This document shows, one piece after another, positions 16,352 through 25,864 of a DNA stretch of 64,000 bases. The position numbers and the translations under genes are program-made. Positions within the stretch are counted from its first letter, which is position 1. Each line of letters starts with the position of its first letter. Source of the DNA: JADJSS01 sp964490845 (lineage in GTDB: Bacteria > Bacteroidota > Bacteroidia > Chitinophagales > JADIYW01); assembly GCA_964490845.1 (NCBI GenBank), contig CAZBED010000008.1:1-64000 (forward strand). The letters run 5' to 3'. The notes below the pieces were generated by a model that saw nothing but the letters and a program-made list of their open reading frames with translations, was not told the DNA's origin and searched no databases.

Positions 16352-17020
16352 TTAATTCGAAAAAATAGATTTTATCCCGTTAGGGATTTTAGTCGGTTCA
16401 TTGTTTGACGAATTTGACAGCCTGAAGAAAGAAGTAAAAGCAGCCAAAGCATCTTTATCGTGGAAGATTCGTTGGGTACCGGTAGCTGCAACACCCGGTG
16501 CACCCGGATTATCAACCATAACAAAGGCAAATTTAAGGTCGCGTATCCCGGCTGCAGCATCAAATGTGCCTGAAAAAACATAATCATACTTATAAACGGT
16601 ACTTCCGACTTTCCCGGTTGCCTGCGCGAAAACGGTAATACTGTTGCCGGTTCCTATAATCAGATTTGCCTGAGAAGTATCATATACCCCTACAATCCAG
16701 TTATAGATAAACACATCCGCATCGCTTCCGGATTGGTTGGCAATCTTTATTTTCGCATCGAAGGCGGATTGACCACTAGTAAACACCCCTGAGTTATCAT
16801 AATCGTTGACGGGTTCGAAGAGATAGATATTCTCTATGTTCGATGGAGTACTGCCGGTATTAAAGGTAAACCCGTTATTTGCCAGATTATTAGCGAAGCG
16901 CTGTGGTAAAATTGCTAATGCTTCCGCCGGCAGGTTAACATCCGCTTTTTTACAGGAAAAACATGAAAGTGTAAGGATGATAAAAGGTAAAACTACCTTC
17001 AGTTTAGATAAATTTTTCAT
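16352..17020 (-). CDS. hypothetical lipoprotein
   Basis: From the ATG at 17020 the product is 222 residues. It starts MKNLSKLK and has a lipoprotein signal ending LSCFSC (Cys23) followed by KK; a longer in-frame start would put 16 extra residues before a good signal and is unlikely. The mature part is β-rich and hydrophilic, with repeated aromatic-glycine strands such as YDYVFSGTFDAAAG, and no family I recognise. It is probably surface- or periplasm-facing. It is separated from the TPR genes upstream by ~70 bases and may belong to the same minus-strand run. Confidence 0.75.
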   Translation of the reverse strand: MKNLSKLKVVLPFIILTLSCFSCKKADVNLPAEALAILPQRFANNLANNGFTFNTGSTPSNIENIYLFEPVNDYDNSGVFTSGQSAFDAKIKIANQSGSDADVFIYNWIVGVYDTSQANLIIGTGNSITVFAQATGKVGSTVYKYDYVFSGTFDAAAGIRDLKFAFVMVDNPGAPGVAATGTQRIFHDKDALAAFTSFFRLSNSSNNEPTKIPNGIKSIFSN

Positions 17021-17093
17021 ACTGTTATATTTTATATTTAAGTTAGCAACAAAATAGCAATTTATCAATAGGTATATCGGCCATTGGATATAT

Positions 17094-17822
17094 TTATTTA
17101 CAATACATCTTGATTAAATCATAGGCGCCGTATTCCTGTAATTCGCCTGCAACACTCCAGTCAAAACATGCACCGGAATAATCTCCCATATTATCCTTTG
17201 CCAGACCTCTTTTAAAGTAAGCTTCTCCTAACTTAGGATTGTACTCAATAGCTTTATTAAAGTCTTCAATCGCGGACTGGTGGTCACCTACTTTTTCTTT
17301 CACCACACCACGATTGAAATAAATATCTGAATAATCCGGTTTTAAAGAAATGACTTTATTAAAATCTACAAGTGCTTCTTTATACAGTCCGACATTTCCC
17401 TTTGCGATTCCTCTGCTGTTGTAAGCATCTGCAAAATTAGAATCCAGTTTCACCGCCAAATCAAAATCCCTGATGGCTCCGTAATAATCGCCGATAACAC
17501 CTCGCACCATGCCACGGTTATAATAGGCGTCAATATAATCAGGCTTTAATGAAATCGCCTTCGTAAAATCCTTCATGGCATCTTTAAACTCGAATAATTT
17601 AAAATAAGCGATTCCTCTGTTATTGTATGCTTTATTATAAAAAGGATCTATTGTAATGGCATTGGTATAATCGTGTATAGCGCCGTAATAATCCCTGATT
17701 TCATTTTTCCTGTACCCTTCTTTAAAAAATTCCAGCGCTGTTTGCGCGGAAACTTCCAGACTGAAAAATGATATCATTACAGCTATTAATGAGAAATAAA
17801 TAATGCTATTCGATTTTTTCAT
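17094..17822 (-). CDS. secreted TPR-repeat protein
   Basis: The product is 242 residues: a signal peptide ending near residue 26 (EVSAQ), then at least five tetratricopeptide repeats from ~30 to 225. Each is built on A-x-x-D-[FY]-x-K-[AV]-I-x-[LI]-x-P-x-[FY], with Y-x-N-R-G-[IV]-x-K turns. The repeats give a superhelical protein-binding scaffold, most likely periplasmic. It is a paralogue of the gene directly upstream (17935-18678) on the same strand. Partners are unknown. Confidence 0.85.
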   Translation of the reverse strand: MKKSNSIIYFSLIAVMISFFSLEVSAQTALEFFKEGYRKNEIRDYYGAIHDYTNAITIDPFYNKAYNNRGIAYFKLFEFKDAMKDFTKAISLKPDYIDAYYNRGMVRGVIGDYYGAIRDFDLAVKLDSNFADAYNSRGIAKGNVGLYKEALVDFNKVISLKPDYSDIYFNRGVVKEKVGDHQSAIEDFNKAIEYNPKLGEAYFKRGLAKDNMGDYSGACFDWSVAGELQEYGAYDLIKMYCK

Positions 17823-17934
17823 GTTTCCTGAATTGTTTAACTATAAATTAGCATGGTAAAGTTACTAAGAATAGAGTTAGTTACCAATGACAAATATCAT
17901 TGTTTATTTAGCTCCCTCTAACAAATCTGATATT

Positions 17935-18678
17935 TTAATTGCCGGCAGATGCACTGATATTCGCGCAGTACTTTTTGTGCATCTCTTTGGCGGCGGCATT
18001 GCCCAATTCTGAAGCTTTTTGCCAGTTAGCACATGCATCAGTTTCTTCGCCGGAATAGTAATAATAATATCCTAAATCATTGTAGATATCACCGTTATTC
18101 GGAGCCAGTTCTATTGCTTTTTTAAAATCTTCTAATGCGCCGTTATCGTCTTCCGAATAAAACTTAGCGATGGCCCGGTAATTATAGGCATCCGCAAAAT
18201 CAGGTTTTATTTCAATCGCGTTATTATAATCGGCTATAGCGCCTTCATAATCTTTCAATGATTTTTTTGATCTCCCTCTCCAATAATAAGCTTCTGCATT
18301 GACAGAATCCAACTTAATCACTGCATCAAAGTCACTTACGGCACCAATATCATTACCTGTTTTATCTTTTGCTTTGCCTCTGCATAGGTATGCGTTAACA
18401 TAATCAGGCGACAATGCGATGACCGTATTGCAATCACGTATCGTCCCTGTATTATCTCCCAAATCAAATAACAACTGCGCTCTTTTGAAATAGGCTTCCA
18501 TAAAATCAGCCTTTAATAAAACAGCATTATTAAAATCCTGCAAGGCATCTAACTGTTTGCCGGCGCTTATTTTCTCACTGCCCATTTGTAGGAACTCTTC
18601 GGCCGTTTGCGCATTTACAGTGGCCGGTAAACAAAAGCAAAATAATAATAGTAAAAGGAAGACTCTATTCATTTTCAA
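17935..18678 (-). CDS. secreted TPR-repeat protein (paralogue)
   Basis: The product is 247 residues. The signal peptide ends near residue 24 (TVNAQ), followed by five or six tetratricopeptide repeats (~28-230) ending in a Sel1-like segment, CANWQKASELGNAAAKEM. The layout and repeat spacing match the downstream neighbour, so this is a tandem duplication that has since diverged. It is probably a periplasmic scaffold. Confidence 0.85.
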   Translation of the reverse strand: MKMNRVFLLLLLFCFCLPATVNAQTAEEFLQMGSEKISAGKQLDALQDFNNAVLLKADFMEAYFKRAQLLFDLGDNTGTIRDCNTVIALSPDYVNAYLCRGKAKDKTGNDIGAVSDFDAVIKLDSVNAEAYYWRGRSKKSLKDYEGAIADYNNAIEIKPDFADAYNYRAIAKFYSEDDNGALEDFKKAIELAPNNGDIYNDLGYYYYYSGEETDACANWQKASELGNAAAKEMHKKYCANISASAGN

Positions 18679-18804
18679 TAGTTTTATTTCATAAAGTTAA
18701 TGAATTCAATGCATTAACGCTGTTATTTTTAACATTATGAATTCATGGAGTGTACATTAAATTGATTTTAATATACATGTATCAGATGTTAAGCATGTTG
18801 CAAA

Positions 18805-19983
18805 TCAGCTATTCGCGGTTTCTTTTAACTTTGCTTTTTCTTTTTCCAGCCAGTCATTCACCATTTCTCTGGTCAGTTCAAGATGCGCGTCGGAAATTAT
18901 CTTCATTGCTTCCGTGTTGTTAATGATTTCCTGGTCAATCTGTGCTTTATCCAGATTGGTATACAAAGTTAGTTTTTTATTCAATTCGTGGTTTCGCTGG
19001 TTGATAGTTGAAAGAGTCGTCAACTCTATCTCATGCTCTATATTCTTTAGCTTCTCGTCATAAGGGCCCTTGGCAGAAAATAGTTTTGTAAATACAGGCG
19101 CTGTCTCTATACAGATAAACAACAACATGATAAATAAACTGGGCAACTGCGGCAACTGAGCCAGCCCGTCCAGTCTGGCCATTAATCCATCATACCCCGA
19201 AATAACCGGCTGTGCTTTGGCAAAAGAGGTATCCCGTTGTGCTTTCAATTGCAGAATCTGTTTTTCTCGTTCATCTATCAGCGGCTGGTATTTTGCCTGC
19301 AGTTCTTTCATTTCCTGCTCTATCTTGTCGTACTGTATTTTCTTTTCTTTAAAAACCGGCCCCTTGCCCAATTTCATCGTTCCGCGTGTCCCTTCCGCTT
19401 CGCTTATAAATGCATTAAACAGGGTATCTCTGGATGCTGACACCTTAGCAATTTCATTCTTATAATAATTGATTTCCGTACGCAGGCTGTCCATTACCGG
19501 ATTGTATTGCTGTTCGGTTTTTCGTTGCGCCTGAAGGGTGAACTCCCGTTGTTTCTCTTCAACTTTTTGCGCTATCTCCCTTTCAAAAATTTTTAACTCG
19601 AGAGGCTTTGCAATCACGATGGCCAGAATAAAGGCCAGAACAATCCTGGGTAAAACCAGCTTAAATTCATTCCAGAAATTATCCTCTTTCCGCAAAGTGG
19701 AAACGATAAACCGGTCGAGATTAAAGATGACCAGCCCCCACACAAAACCAAAGGCTATGGCGGGAAACAAACTATTAAATACGGTAAACAAAGCATATCC
19801 ACCTGAAAGGGAAGCGAGTAATCCCGTAAAAAAGACGGTAGCTCCAATACCTGTATACTTGTTTTGTTCTGAATGCGGACTTTCCTGAAGTATGTCTGTA
19901 TTCGCGCCGGAGCACCACCAGAAAAAACGGGTAAATCCACTGATGGTTCGAATGGGTTGTTGGGTATGTGGTATTGATTCCAT
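18805..19983 (-). CDS. DUF4407 membrane protein
   Basis: The product is 392 residues matching the DUF4407 family: FFWWCSGANTDIL near the N-terminus, NKYTGIGATVFFTGLLASLSGG as the first transmembrane segment, and WGLVIFNLDRFIVST. Four transmembrane segments are likely at ~47-67, 73-92, 108-127 and 275-295. A long coiled-coil region (~135-255) lies between the last two, with a second coil after 305. The function is unknown in the literature I can recall. The one-helix protein gene directly upstream ends 35 bases before this start, so the two are probably cotranscribed. Confidence 0.85.
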   Translation of the reverse strand: MESIPHTQQPIRTISGFTRFFWWCSGANTDILQESPHSEQNKYTGIGATVFFTGLLASLSGGYALFTVFNSLFPAIAFGFVWGLVIFNLDRFIVSTLRKEDNFWNEFKLVLPRIVLAFILAIVIAKPLELKIFEREIAQKVEEKQREFTLQAQRKTEQQYNPVMDSLRTEINYYKNEIAKVSASRDTLFNAFISEAEGTRGTMKLGKGPVFKEKKIQYDKIEQEMKELQAKYQPLIDEREKQILQLKAQRDTSFAKAQPVISGYDGLMARLDGLAQLPQLPSLFIMLLFICIETAPVFTKLFSAKGPYDEKLKNIEHEIELTTLSTINQRNHELNKKLTLYTNLDKAQIDQEIINNTEAMKIISDAHLELTREMVNDWLEKEKAKLKETANS

Positions 19984-20018
19984 GGTTATTCAGTTTATGA
20001 ACAGTCATATCTGACTGG

Positions 20019-20822
20019 TTATTTTTTGTAATATTTTCGAATCGATTGAACAATATTTTTGATTTCAGGATATTCTTTAAAGGTATCTTCCAATTTGTCC
20101 AACAAACCGGATTTAAAAGTGGTAAATCCTTTTGCGTCGATAGTACGGCTTATCAAATGGGTATTTAATGCTTCCGGCACCGGTTGGGGAATACTATGAT
20201 TTCTTTGCAGTTCAATCACCCCCGGTACCCGGAAAGACGGAAAAGGTATGCTATCCGGCTTTTTAATTACAGAAAGTGTTGTTTTAAATAATTCAATTGT
20301 ATGCGTATTTATTTCCGGTATCGGAATCTTCAGCTTTTCCATCACCGGCACAGGGAACACACGAATAAGAAAGGATATTTCTTTACTATAATTTCTGTTT
20401 TTAGCAATGAGTTTGTAAGTTGTATGCTGTTGTGGAAATAATTCCTTTTTGCCTATTGCCTGCACAAACCCATCCCCTTCTATCGAAATCCAGTCGGCAT
20501 TCAATACATTCCAGTGCAACTCTGCTGTTTGCCCCTGAATAATACCGTATTGATGCGGAAAATCTGCATGTGACTGCAGTTCCATACGTCTGTTCAGCCG
20601 GGTGTCTATGACATACAAGCTATAAGACAGGATAGGTTCAGTGAGATTTTCCGGAATTTCTTTTGGCTTGAATGCATTAATATCCTCTTCCGAAGTTGAT
20701 TTCCTGCGAAGTATCATCCAGCCAGCAAAGGCAAGCACCACCAAAAAAAATACGGTCGTTGTCACTGGTTCGTTTATGCTTATACGTCGCAAAAACTTAA
20801 AAAGTATTACCAATGGTTCCAC
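20019..20822 (-). CDS. one-helix membrane protein with Ig-like domain
   Basis: The product is 267 residues with a single transmembrane segment at ~20-39. A predicted β-sandwich follows at ~88-155: QGQTAELHWNVLNADWISI, then TYKLIAKNRN. This is the pattern of Ig-like domains used as stalks. A charged C-terminal tail ends near YYKK. I do not recognise the family. It sits immediately upstream of the DUF4407 gene on the same strand and probably works with it at the inner membrane. The start MEPLVILF is the first ATG. Confidence 0.65.
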   Translation of the reverse strand: MEPLVILFKFLRRISINEPVTTTVFFLVVLAFAGWMILRRKSTSEEDINAFKPKEIPENLTEPILSYSLYVIDTRLNRRMELQSHADFPHQYGIIQGQTAELHWNVLNADWISIEGDGFVQAIGKKELFPQQHTTYKLIAKNRNYSKEISFLIRVFPVPVMEKLKIPIPEINTHTIELFKTTLSVIKKPDSIPFPSFRVPGVIELQRNHSIPQPVPEALNTHLISRTIDAKGFTTFKSGLLDKLEDTFKEYPEIKNIVQSIRKYYKK

Positions 20823-20901
20823 ACCGGGGAATTTTAAGAGTATTTAAGTATCTCGCCTAAAAAACCAATCTGTCAAAATGTCACTTTTGTTTGATTTTTT
20901 G

Positions 20902-20909
20902 TATATTTG
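20902..20909 (+). promoter_or_regulatory. -7 element upstream of miaB
   Basis: TATATTTG matches TAnnTTTG and lies 46 bases before the miaB ATG. No clear TTG at the 19-base spacing is visible. Confidence 0.5.
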
Positions 20910-20954
20910 CAATCCATTTATTGAAAACTGATAACCGATATCATCCAAGCATTA

Positions 20955-22418
20955 ATGAATGAGCTATTAGACTATATTGGTAACAAAAAACATGATGAAT
21001 CCCGTCAGGGGGAGGCATTGAATATACCGTTGAACGAATCTGAATTTCGGAATAATAAGCATTTTTATATTGAAAGCTACGGCTGCCAAATGAACTTCAG
21101 CGACAGCGAAATTGTGGCATCTGTTTTAGACAAACAGGGGTATTCCATCACCACCAATATTTTTGATGCGGACCTGGTATTGCTGAACACCTGTTCTATC
21201 CGTGAGAAGGCAGAGCAAACAGTCCGCAACCGCCTAAAATCAATTAATGAAATAAAGGAACAAAAACCGGGCATGCTGGTAGGTGTGCTGGGGTGTATGG
21301 CAGAACGATTGAAATCAAAATTTCTGGAAGAAGAGAAATTAGTGGATATCGTTGTTGGCCCGGATGCCTATCGTTCCTTACCGGAATTGCTGGAAGAAGC
21401 GGAAGGCGGACAAAAAGGTGTGAATGTTTTATTATCCCGTGAAGAAACGTATGCAGATATCTCTCCGGTCCGGCTGGATAAAAACGGTATCACCGCATTC
21501 ATTTCCATCATGCGCGGCTGCGATAACATGTGTTCTTTTTGTGTGGTGCCGTTTACCCGCGGACGTGAACGAAGCAGAGATCCTCAGACTATATTGGCTG
21601 AAGCAAGAGATTTATTTCAGAAAGGATACAGAGAAGTCACCTTGTTGGGCCAGAATGTGGATTCTTACAAATGGAAGGGAGAAGAAAACCATACCAATAA
21701 AGACGCTGAGGTGGTGATGAATTTTGCGCAATTGCTCGAAGCTGTGGCACAGGTAAGTCCTTTACTTCGTGTTCGCTTTTCCACTTCTCATCCTAAAGAT
21801 ATCACAGATGAAGTGCTGCATACTATTGCGCGGTATGACAATATCTGCAATTACATACATCTCCCCGTTCAGAGCGGAAGTTCAAGCTGCCTGGAACGGA
21901 TGAACAGAACCTATGACCGGGAGTGGTATATGGAAAGAGTGAATGCCATCAAACGTATTATTCCGGATTGCGGAATTTCCAGCGATGTAATTGCGGGTTT
22001 CTGCGGAGAAACCGAAGAAGAATATCAGGAAACACTTTCTATGATGGAATTTGTAAAGTATGACCTGAGTTACATGTTTTACTATTCCGAACGTCCGGGG
22101 ACATTAGCCGCCAGAAAATACAAGGATGATGTGGCAATGGAAGTCAAAAAAAGAAGGCTTAATGAAATCGTGGATTTACAAAACAGGCATTCTTTAGAAA
22201 ACAACCTCAAGGACATAGGAAAAACCGCAAAAGTGCTCATAGAGAAAACATCCAAAAAAAGTGAAGATGAGCTTTGTGGCCGAAACTCACAAAACAAGAT
22301 GATTGTCTTTCCGAGAGAGAACTATAAAATCGGCCAATACGTCAATGTATTAATTGAAAGCTGCAACAAGGCGACACTGAGGGGAAAAGTATTGGAATTA
22401 ACGGATGATTACCTATAA
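20955..22418 (+). CDS. miaB: tRNA-2-methylthio-N6-isopentenyladenosine synthase MiaB
   Basis: The product is 487 residues, typical of MiaB. The N-terminal methylthiotransferase domain has Cys44, Cys80 and Cys114 for the auxiliary cluster (ESYGCQMN, LNTCSIRE, LGCMAERL). The radical-SAM motif RGCDNMCSFC places Cys189, Cys193 and Cys196. A TRAM domain fills ~420-487. It methylthiolates i6A37 in tRNAs reading UNN codons. It opens a run of five closely spaced plus-strand genes through secG. Confidence 0.96.
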   Translation: MNELLDYIGNKKHDESRQGEALNIPLNESEFRNNKHFYIESYGCQMNFSDSEIVASVLDKQGYSITTNIFDADLVLLNTCSIREKAEQTVRNRLKSINEIKEQKPGMLVGVLGCMAERLKSKFLEEEKLVDIVVGPDAYRSLPELLEEAEGGQKGVNVLLSREETYADISPVRLDKNGITAFISIMRGCDNMCSFCVVPFTRGRERSRDPQTILAEARDLFQKGYREVTLLGQNVDSYKWKGEENHTNKDAEVVMNFAQLLEAVAQVSPLLRVRFSTSHPKDITDEVLHTIARYDNICNYIHLPVQSGSSSCLERMNRTYDREWYMERVNAIKRIIPDCGISSDVIAGFCGETEEEYQETLSMMEFVKYDLSYMFYYSERPGTLAARKYKDDVAMEVKKRRLNEIVDLQNRHSLENNLKDIGKTAKVLIEKTSKKSEDELCGRNSQNKMIVFPRENYKIGQYVNVLIESCNKATLRGKVLELTDDYL

Positions 22419-22438
22419 AAACTGCTAACTGACTATTC

Positions 22439-23695
22439 ATGGAATTACAATCCGTCAAACAACGATTTGGAATTATCGGCAACGCGCCGGCACTCAACAG
22501 AGCATTGGAGGTGGCAGTGAGAGTGGCTCCTACCAACCTTTCCGTGCTTATTACCGGAGAGAGCGGTGTGGGAAAAGAGGTGTTTTCCCAAATTATACAT
22601 AATCTGTCTACACGAAAACACGAAAATTTTATTTCCGTCAACTGCGGCGCCATTCCTGAAGGAACTATAGACTCTGAATTATTCGGTCACGAAAAAGGGG
22701 CGTTTACCGGTGCTCACGATAAACGCAAAGGATATTTTGAAACAGTGAATGGCGGCACCATTTTTTTAGATGAAATCGGTGAAATGCCCGTAGGCACTCA
22801 GGCGAGGCTGCTCCGGTTACTGGAAAACGGCGAATTTATTAAAGTTGGATCATCCGTCGTACAGAAAACGGATGTCCGCGTTCTGGCTGCTACCAACGTT
22901 GATTTACCCAAACTTATACAGCAGGGAAAATTTCGGGAAGATTTGTACTACCGGTTGAATACCGTCCCGATATCTGTTCCTGCTTTACGGGAACGCAAAG
23001 AAGATATCATCATTCTCTTCAGGAAATTTGCGTCTGATTTCTCCGAAAAATACAGGATGCCTCCGGTGCAGCTGGCAGAAGACGCCAAACAGGTACTGAT
23101 TAATTACCGCTTTCCGGGAAACATACGCGAGTTAAAAAACATATCCGAACAGGTATCTGTATTATCCAGAGAGAAGACTATCACCAAGGAAGAACTGGTA
23201 AAATTTATCCCGAATATAGAAACCTCCAATCTGCCGGCGCTGGCGCATTCCGCCGAATCCGCATCGTTTACCGACAGAGAATTGCTGTATAAAATGATTT
23301 TCGATATCAAACATGATTTGAACGAATTAAAACGTTTTGTCTGGAATGCCACCAACGGAAATATCCAGAATGCCAATATTGATTTCAGCGATATTATAAA
23401 AGAAAATCAGCACACAGCACATATTGATTACCCGTCAAAACAATTGCCGGTGATAGAGCACCCTCTTCCGCAAAATATACCTGCTGGTTCACCGGGAACG
23501 ATTGTTTTAAATCAGGAACCGGATTATGAAGTAAGCAATATTGAACAAAACCTGTCGCTCGCCGATATGGAAAAAAATATGATTGTAAAAGCGCTCGAAA
23601 AACACAAAGGCAAACGAAGAGACGCCGCTCTGGACTTAGGTATTTCAGAACGTACATTATACAGAAAAATTAAAGAGTATGAACTGGAAGATTAG
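22439..23695 (+). CDS. sigma-54-dependent transcriptional activator, no receiver domain
   Basis: The product is 418 residues. The AAA+ domain begins near residue 10: Walker A GESGVGKE (40-47), the sigma-54 contact loop GAFTGA (87-92) and Walker B GGTIFLDEIGEM (105-116). A linker with low-complexity stretches follows, then a Fis-type helix-turn-helix at ~378-415 (KHKGKRRDAALDLGISERTLYRKI). There is no receiver, GAF or PAS domain before the AAA+ domain, so its trigger is not visible. It sits 20 bases after miaB and overlaps the lptE start by 17 bases. Targets are unknown. Confidence 0.9.
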   Translation: MELQSVKQRFGIIGNAPALNRALEVAVRVAPTNLSVLITGESGVGKEVFSQIIHNLSTRKHENFISVNCGAIPEGTIDSELFGHEKGAFTGAHDKRKGYFETVNGGTIFLDEIGEMPVGTQARLLRLLENGEFIKVGSSVVQKTDVRVLAATNVDLPKLIQQGKFREDLYYRLNTVPISVPALRERKEDIIILFRKFASDFSEKYRMPPVQLAEDAKQVLINYRFPGNIRELKNISEQVSVLSREKTITKEELVKFIPNIETSNLPALAHSAESASFTDRELLYKMIFDIKHDLNELKRFVWNATNGNIQNANIDFSDIIKENQHTAHIDYPSKQLPVIEHPLPQNIPAGSPGTIVLNQEPDYEVSNIEQNLSLADMEKNMIVKALEKHKGKRRDAALDLGISERTLYRKIKEYELED

Positions 23696-24233
23696 TCAAC
23701 GATTGAACTTTATCGTTACACATTTCCCGGTCAGAAAAGTGTTGATTATTGCTTGCATATTTTGCATTGCTCTGCTCTCTTCCTGTAAAATATACCGCTT
23801 TACGGATGCCAGCGTTGACCCGAACTGGAAAACGTTTACCTTATCACAAACGCTGAATATCGCCACTTTGCAAAACCCAAATGCTGCTCCTTCTTTTACG
23901 GAAAGGCTGAAGGAAAAATTCCTTCGTGACACACGCCTTGCGCTGAACAGAGATAACGGTGATTTGGAGTTCAGCGCCACCATTACCGAATATTCCATTG
24001 AACCTGTTGCTATCACTAATACTGAAACAACGGCACAGAACCGGTTAAATATTACGGTTAAGGTGGATTGTATTAATAATTCAGACAAATCAAAAAGCTT
24101 CTCCCAGACATTCAGAGACGGAGAAAATTATGATGCAAACAGACAATTTTCTGATGTGGAAACCGGTTTGGTAAACAGCATATACGAACGACTGGTACAA
24201 CAGATTTTCAATCGCACTTTCGGCAACTGGTAG
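23679..24233 (+). CDS. lptE: LptE-family LPS-assembly lipoprotein
   Basis: The product is 184 residues. A long N-region is followed by a hydrophobic segment and the lipobox LLSSC (Cys36), then the Bacteroidota LptE pattern: CKIYRFTDASVDPN, FTERLKEKFLRDTRL, NGDLEFSATITEYSI and a C-terminal LVQQIFNRTFGNW. LptE plugs the LptD barrel that inserts lipopolysaccharide into the outer membrane. The ATG at 23679 lies inside the 3' end of the activator gene (17-base overlap), implying translational coupling. The following gene starts 1 base after the stop. Confidence 0.88.
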   Translation: MNWKISQRLNFIVTHFPVRKVLIIACIFCIALLSSCKIYRFTDASVDPNWKTFTLSQTLNIATLQNPNAAPSFTERLKEKFLRDTRLALNRDNGDLEFSATITEYSIEPVAITNTETTAQNRLNITVKVDCINNSDKSKSFSQTFRDGENYDANRQFSDVETGLVNSIYERLVQQIFNRTFGNW

Positions 24234-24234
24234 C

Positions 24235-25863
24235 ATGCAGATTCAACTACACCACATATTATCCAATCCTGCTTTATTATATGAAGTACCGGATGAACAG
24301 CTTCAGGGCTGGTTAGAAAAATATCCGTATGTCGCTTTGTTTCAATTAGCCGCTTTAAAAAGAAAAAAAAATTACACCGAGAAAGAGCTGCAGCACAGCG
24401 CATTTTATTTTAATAACAGAGAGAAGCTCTATTCCTTATTAAAAGAAAGCCCTGTTTCTATATATCCACTTCCGGGTATGGAGCAAGCGACAGTTCAAAA
24501 AGAAGAAGATGCTGCGATAAGTGAAACAACAGAAGAAATTGTAATATCAGACCCACGCATCGAGCAAAAACAAAGCATAGAAAATGAAGAAACAATAATA
24601 GATATACGAAAACAGGAAGAAATTCCACAAACAGAACCTGTTGTCCTTCCAGAAGAAATCATTACTAAAAAGAATTTTCCTGATCCGGATATTACTTCAA
24701 CAATTGAAGCAACCCAACCGCTTTCCATTGCAGAACAGATATTAGCGGAAATAAGCAAAATCAAAGAAGATAGAGGGAAAAAATCAATTGCCACAGAAAC
24801 AGAAACGGAGGAATCAGCAATAAAAGTACCCCCAAAAACAGAAGAACACACAGCGGAAATTTTAAATGAATCCAACAGAGACATTCAGATTATTGAGTCA
24901 ACGGACAGAACTATACCTGAAATACAGATAACAGAAACCGATGACAACAAATCAGAAACGGACATTACAATCATCCGAAAAGAAACGGATATAATTTCCG
25001 ATTTTCCGGAAGTTGATAGAGAAATTACAGCCATCACCTCCCCAGAAGTTTCCGCAAACAACGAAACAGTTGAAAATTCAGAAACATCCGCAGAAGAAAA
25101 TGATATCCTGAATCTGTCCGCAGAATCATATCCGGAACCTTTACTGGTGCATATAGATAAGTCCACTCTACTGAAAGAATCATCTGCAGAACGTAATGAT
25201 CAAGAGCAGACCTCTGAAAAGCCGCTAGCAGATGTTGCGGTATCTCCGGCAGAAGTTTCTGAAACGGTAAAAGAAAAATCCCTGTTTATTCCGGATGTCG
25301 AAGAAGATGTTATAGAAATACATATTGAAACAGAAATAGAAACCGATAAAGAGACTCCGGACATAACGGTTTCTCATCAAACTGAATCAATAGAGTCAGA
25401 AGCTATCCGCCAGCCAATCGTCACCAAAGAACTGGACGAGGTTGCTTTAAAAGAACCGCACACTTTTGTGGAATGGCTGCAATTGATTGATGGTAACTTG
25501 CAAGTACAAAAAACAGAAGAACCCAAAGAAAATACGGATTGGATAGAAATTCCGAGGTACGAAGTGGAGCAGGCAATTGCTAACAAACAATTAAATAATC
25601 AGGAAGAAGCAAAGCTCTTTGAACCTAATTTTGAAGAAGGTGAAGTGGATTTGTTTCATGAGATTGATGAGGAAGTAACCAAAATCGCCTCAGAATCAGT
25701 TAGTTTTAAACAAGATATGATGACAGAAACGCTGGCAAAAATATATCTGAAGCAAGGAAAGAAAGAAAAGGCATTAGAGATTTATAACGCACTTCTCTTG
25801 AAATTTCCCGAAAAAAGTAGTTACTTTGCAGGCCTTATTGAAACAATAGAAAAAAAAGAATAA
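24235..25863 (+). CDS. acidic low-complexity protein with C-terminal TPR
   Basis: The product is 542 residues. A conserved-looking helical N-domain (~1-75, LLYEVPDEQLQGWLEKYPYV) is followed by ~380 residues very rich in Glu, Thr, Ile and Ser with few aromatics, probably disordered. The C-terminus (~490-540) is a TPR-like helix pair, ETLAKIYLKQGKKEKALEIY. There is no signal peptide, so it is cytoplasmic. I do not know its function. It is tightly packed between lptE and secG, suggesting an envelope-biogenesis role, which is inference from position only. Confidence 0.75.
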   Translation: MQIQLHHILSNPALLYEVPDEQLQGWLEKYPYVALFQLAALKRKKNYTEKELQHSAFYFNNREKLYSLLKESPVSIYPLPGMEQATVQKEEDAAISETTEEIVISDPRIEQKQSIENEETIIDIRKQEEIPQTEPVVLPEEIITKKNFPDPDITSTIEATQPLSIAEQILAEISKIKEDRGKKSIATETETEESAIKVPPKTEEHTAEILNESNRDIQIIESTDRTIPEIQITETDDNKSETDITIIRKETDIISDFPEVDREITAITSPEVSANNETVENSETSAEENDILNLSAESYPEPLLVHIDKSTLLKESSAERNDQEQTSEKPLADVAVSPAEVSETVKEKSLFIPDVEEDVIEIHIETEIETDKETPDITVSHQTESIESEAIRQPIVTKELDEVALKEPHTFVEWLQLIDGNLQVQKTEEPKENTDWIEIPRYEVEQAIANKQLNNQEEAKLFEPNFEEGEVDLFHEIDEEVTKIASESVSFKQDMMTETLAKIYLKQGKKEKALEIYNALLLKFPEKSSYFAGLIETIEKKE

Positions 25864-25864
25864 T

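Noticed and set aside
16352..20822. Possible anti-phage defence island
   Set aside because: The genes are envelope-type (signal peptides, lipoboxes, transmembrane segments) with no nuclease, NTPase, TIR or toxin-like domain.
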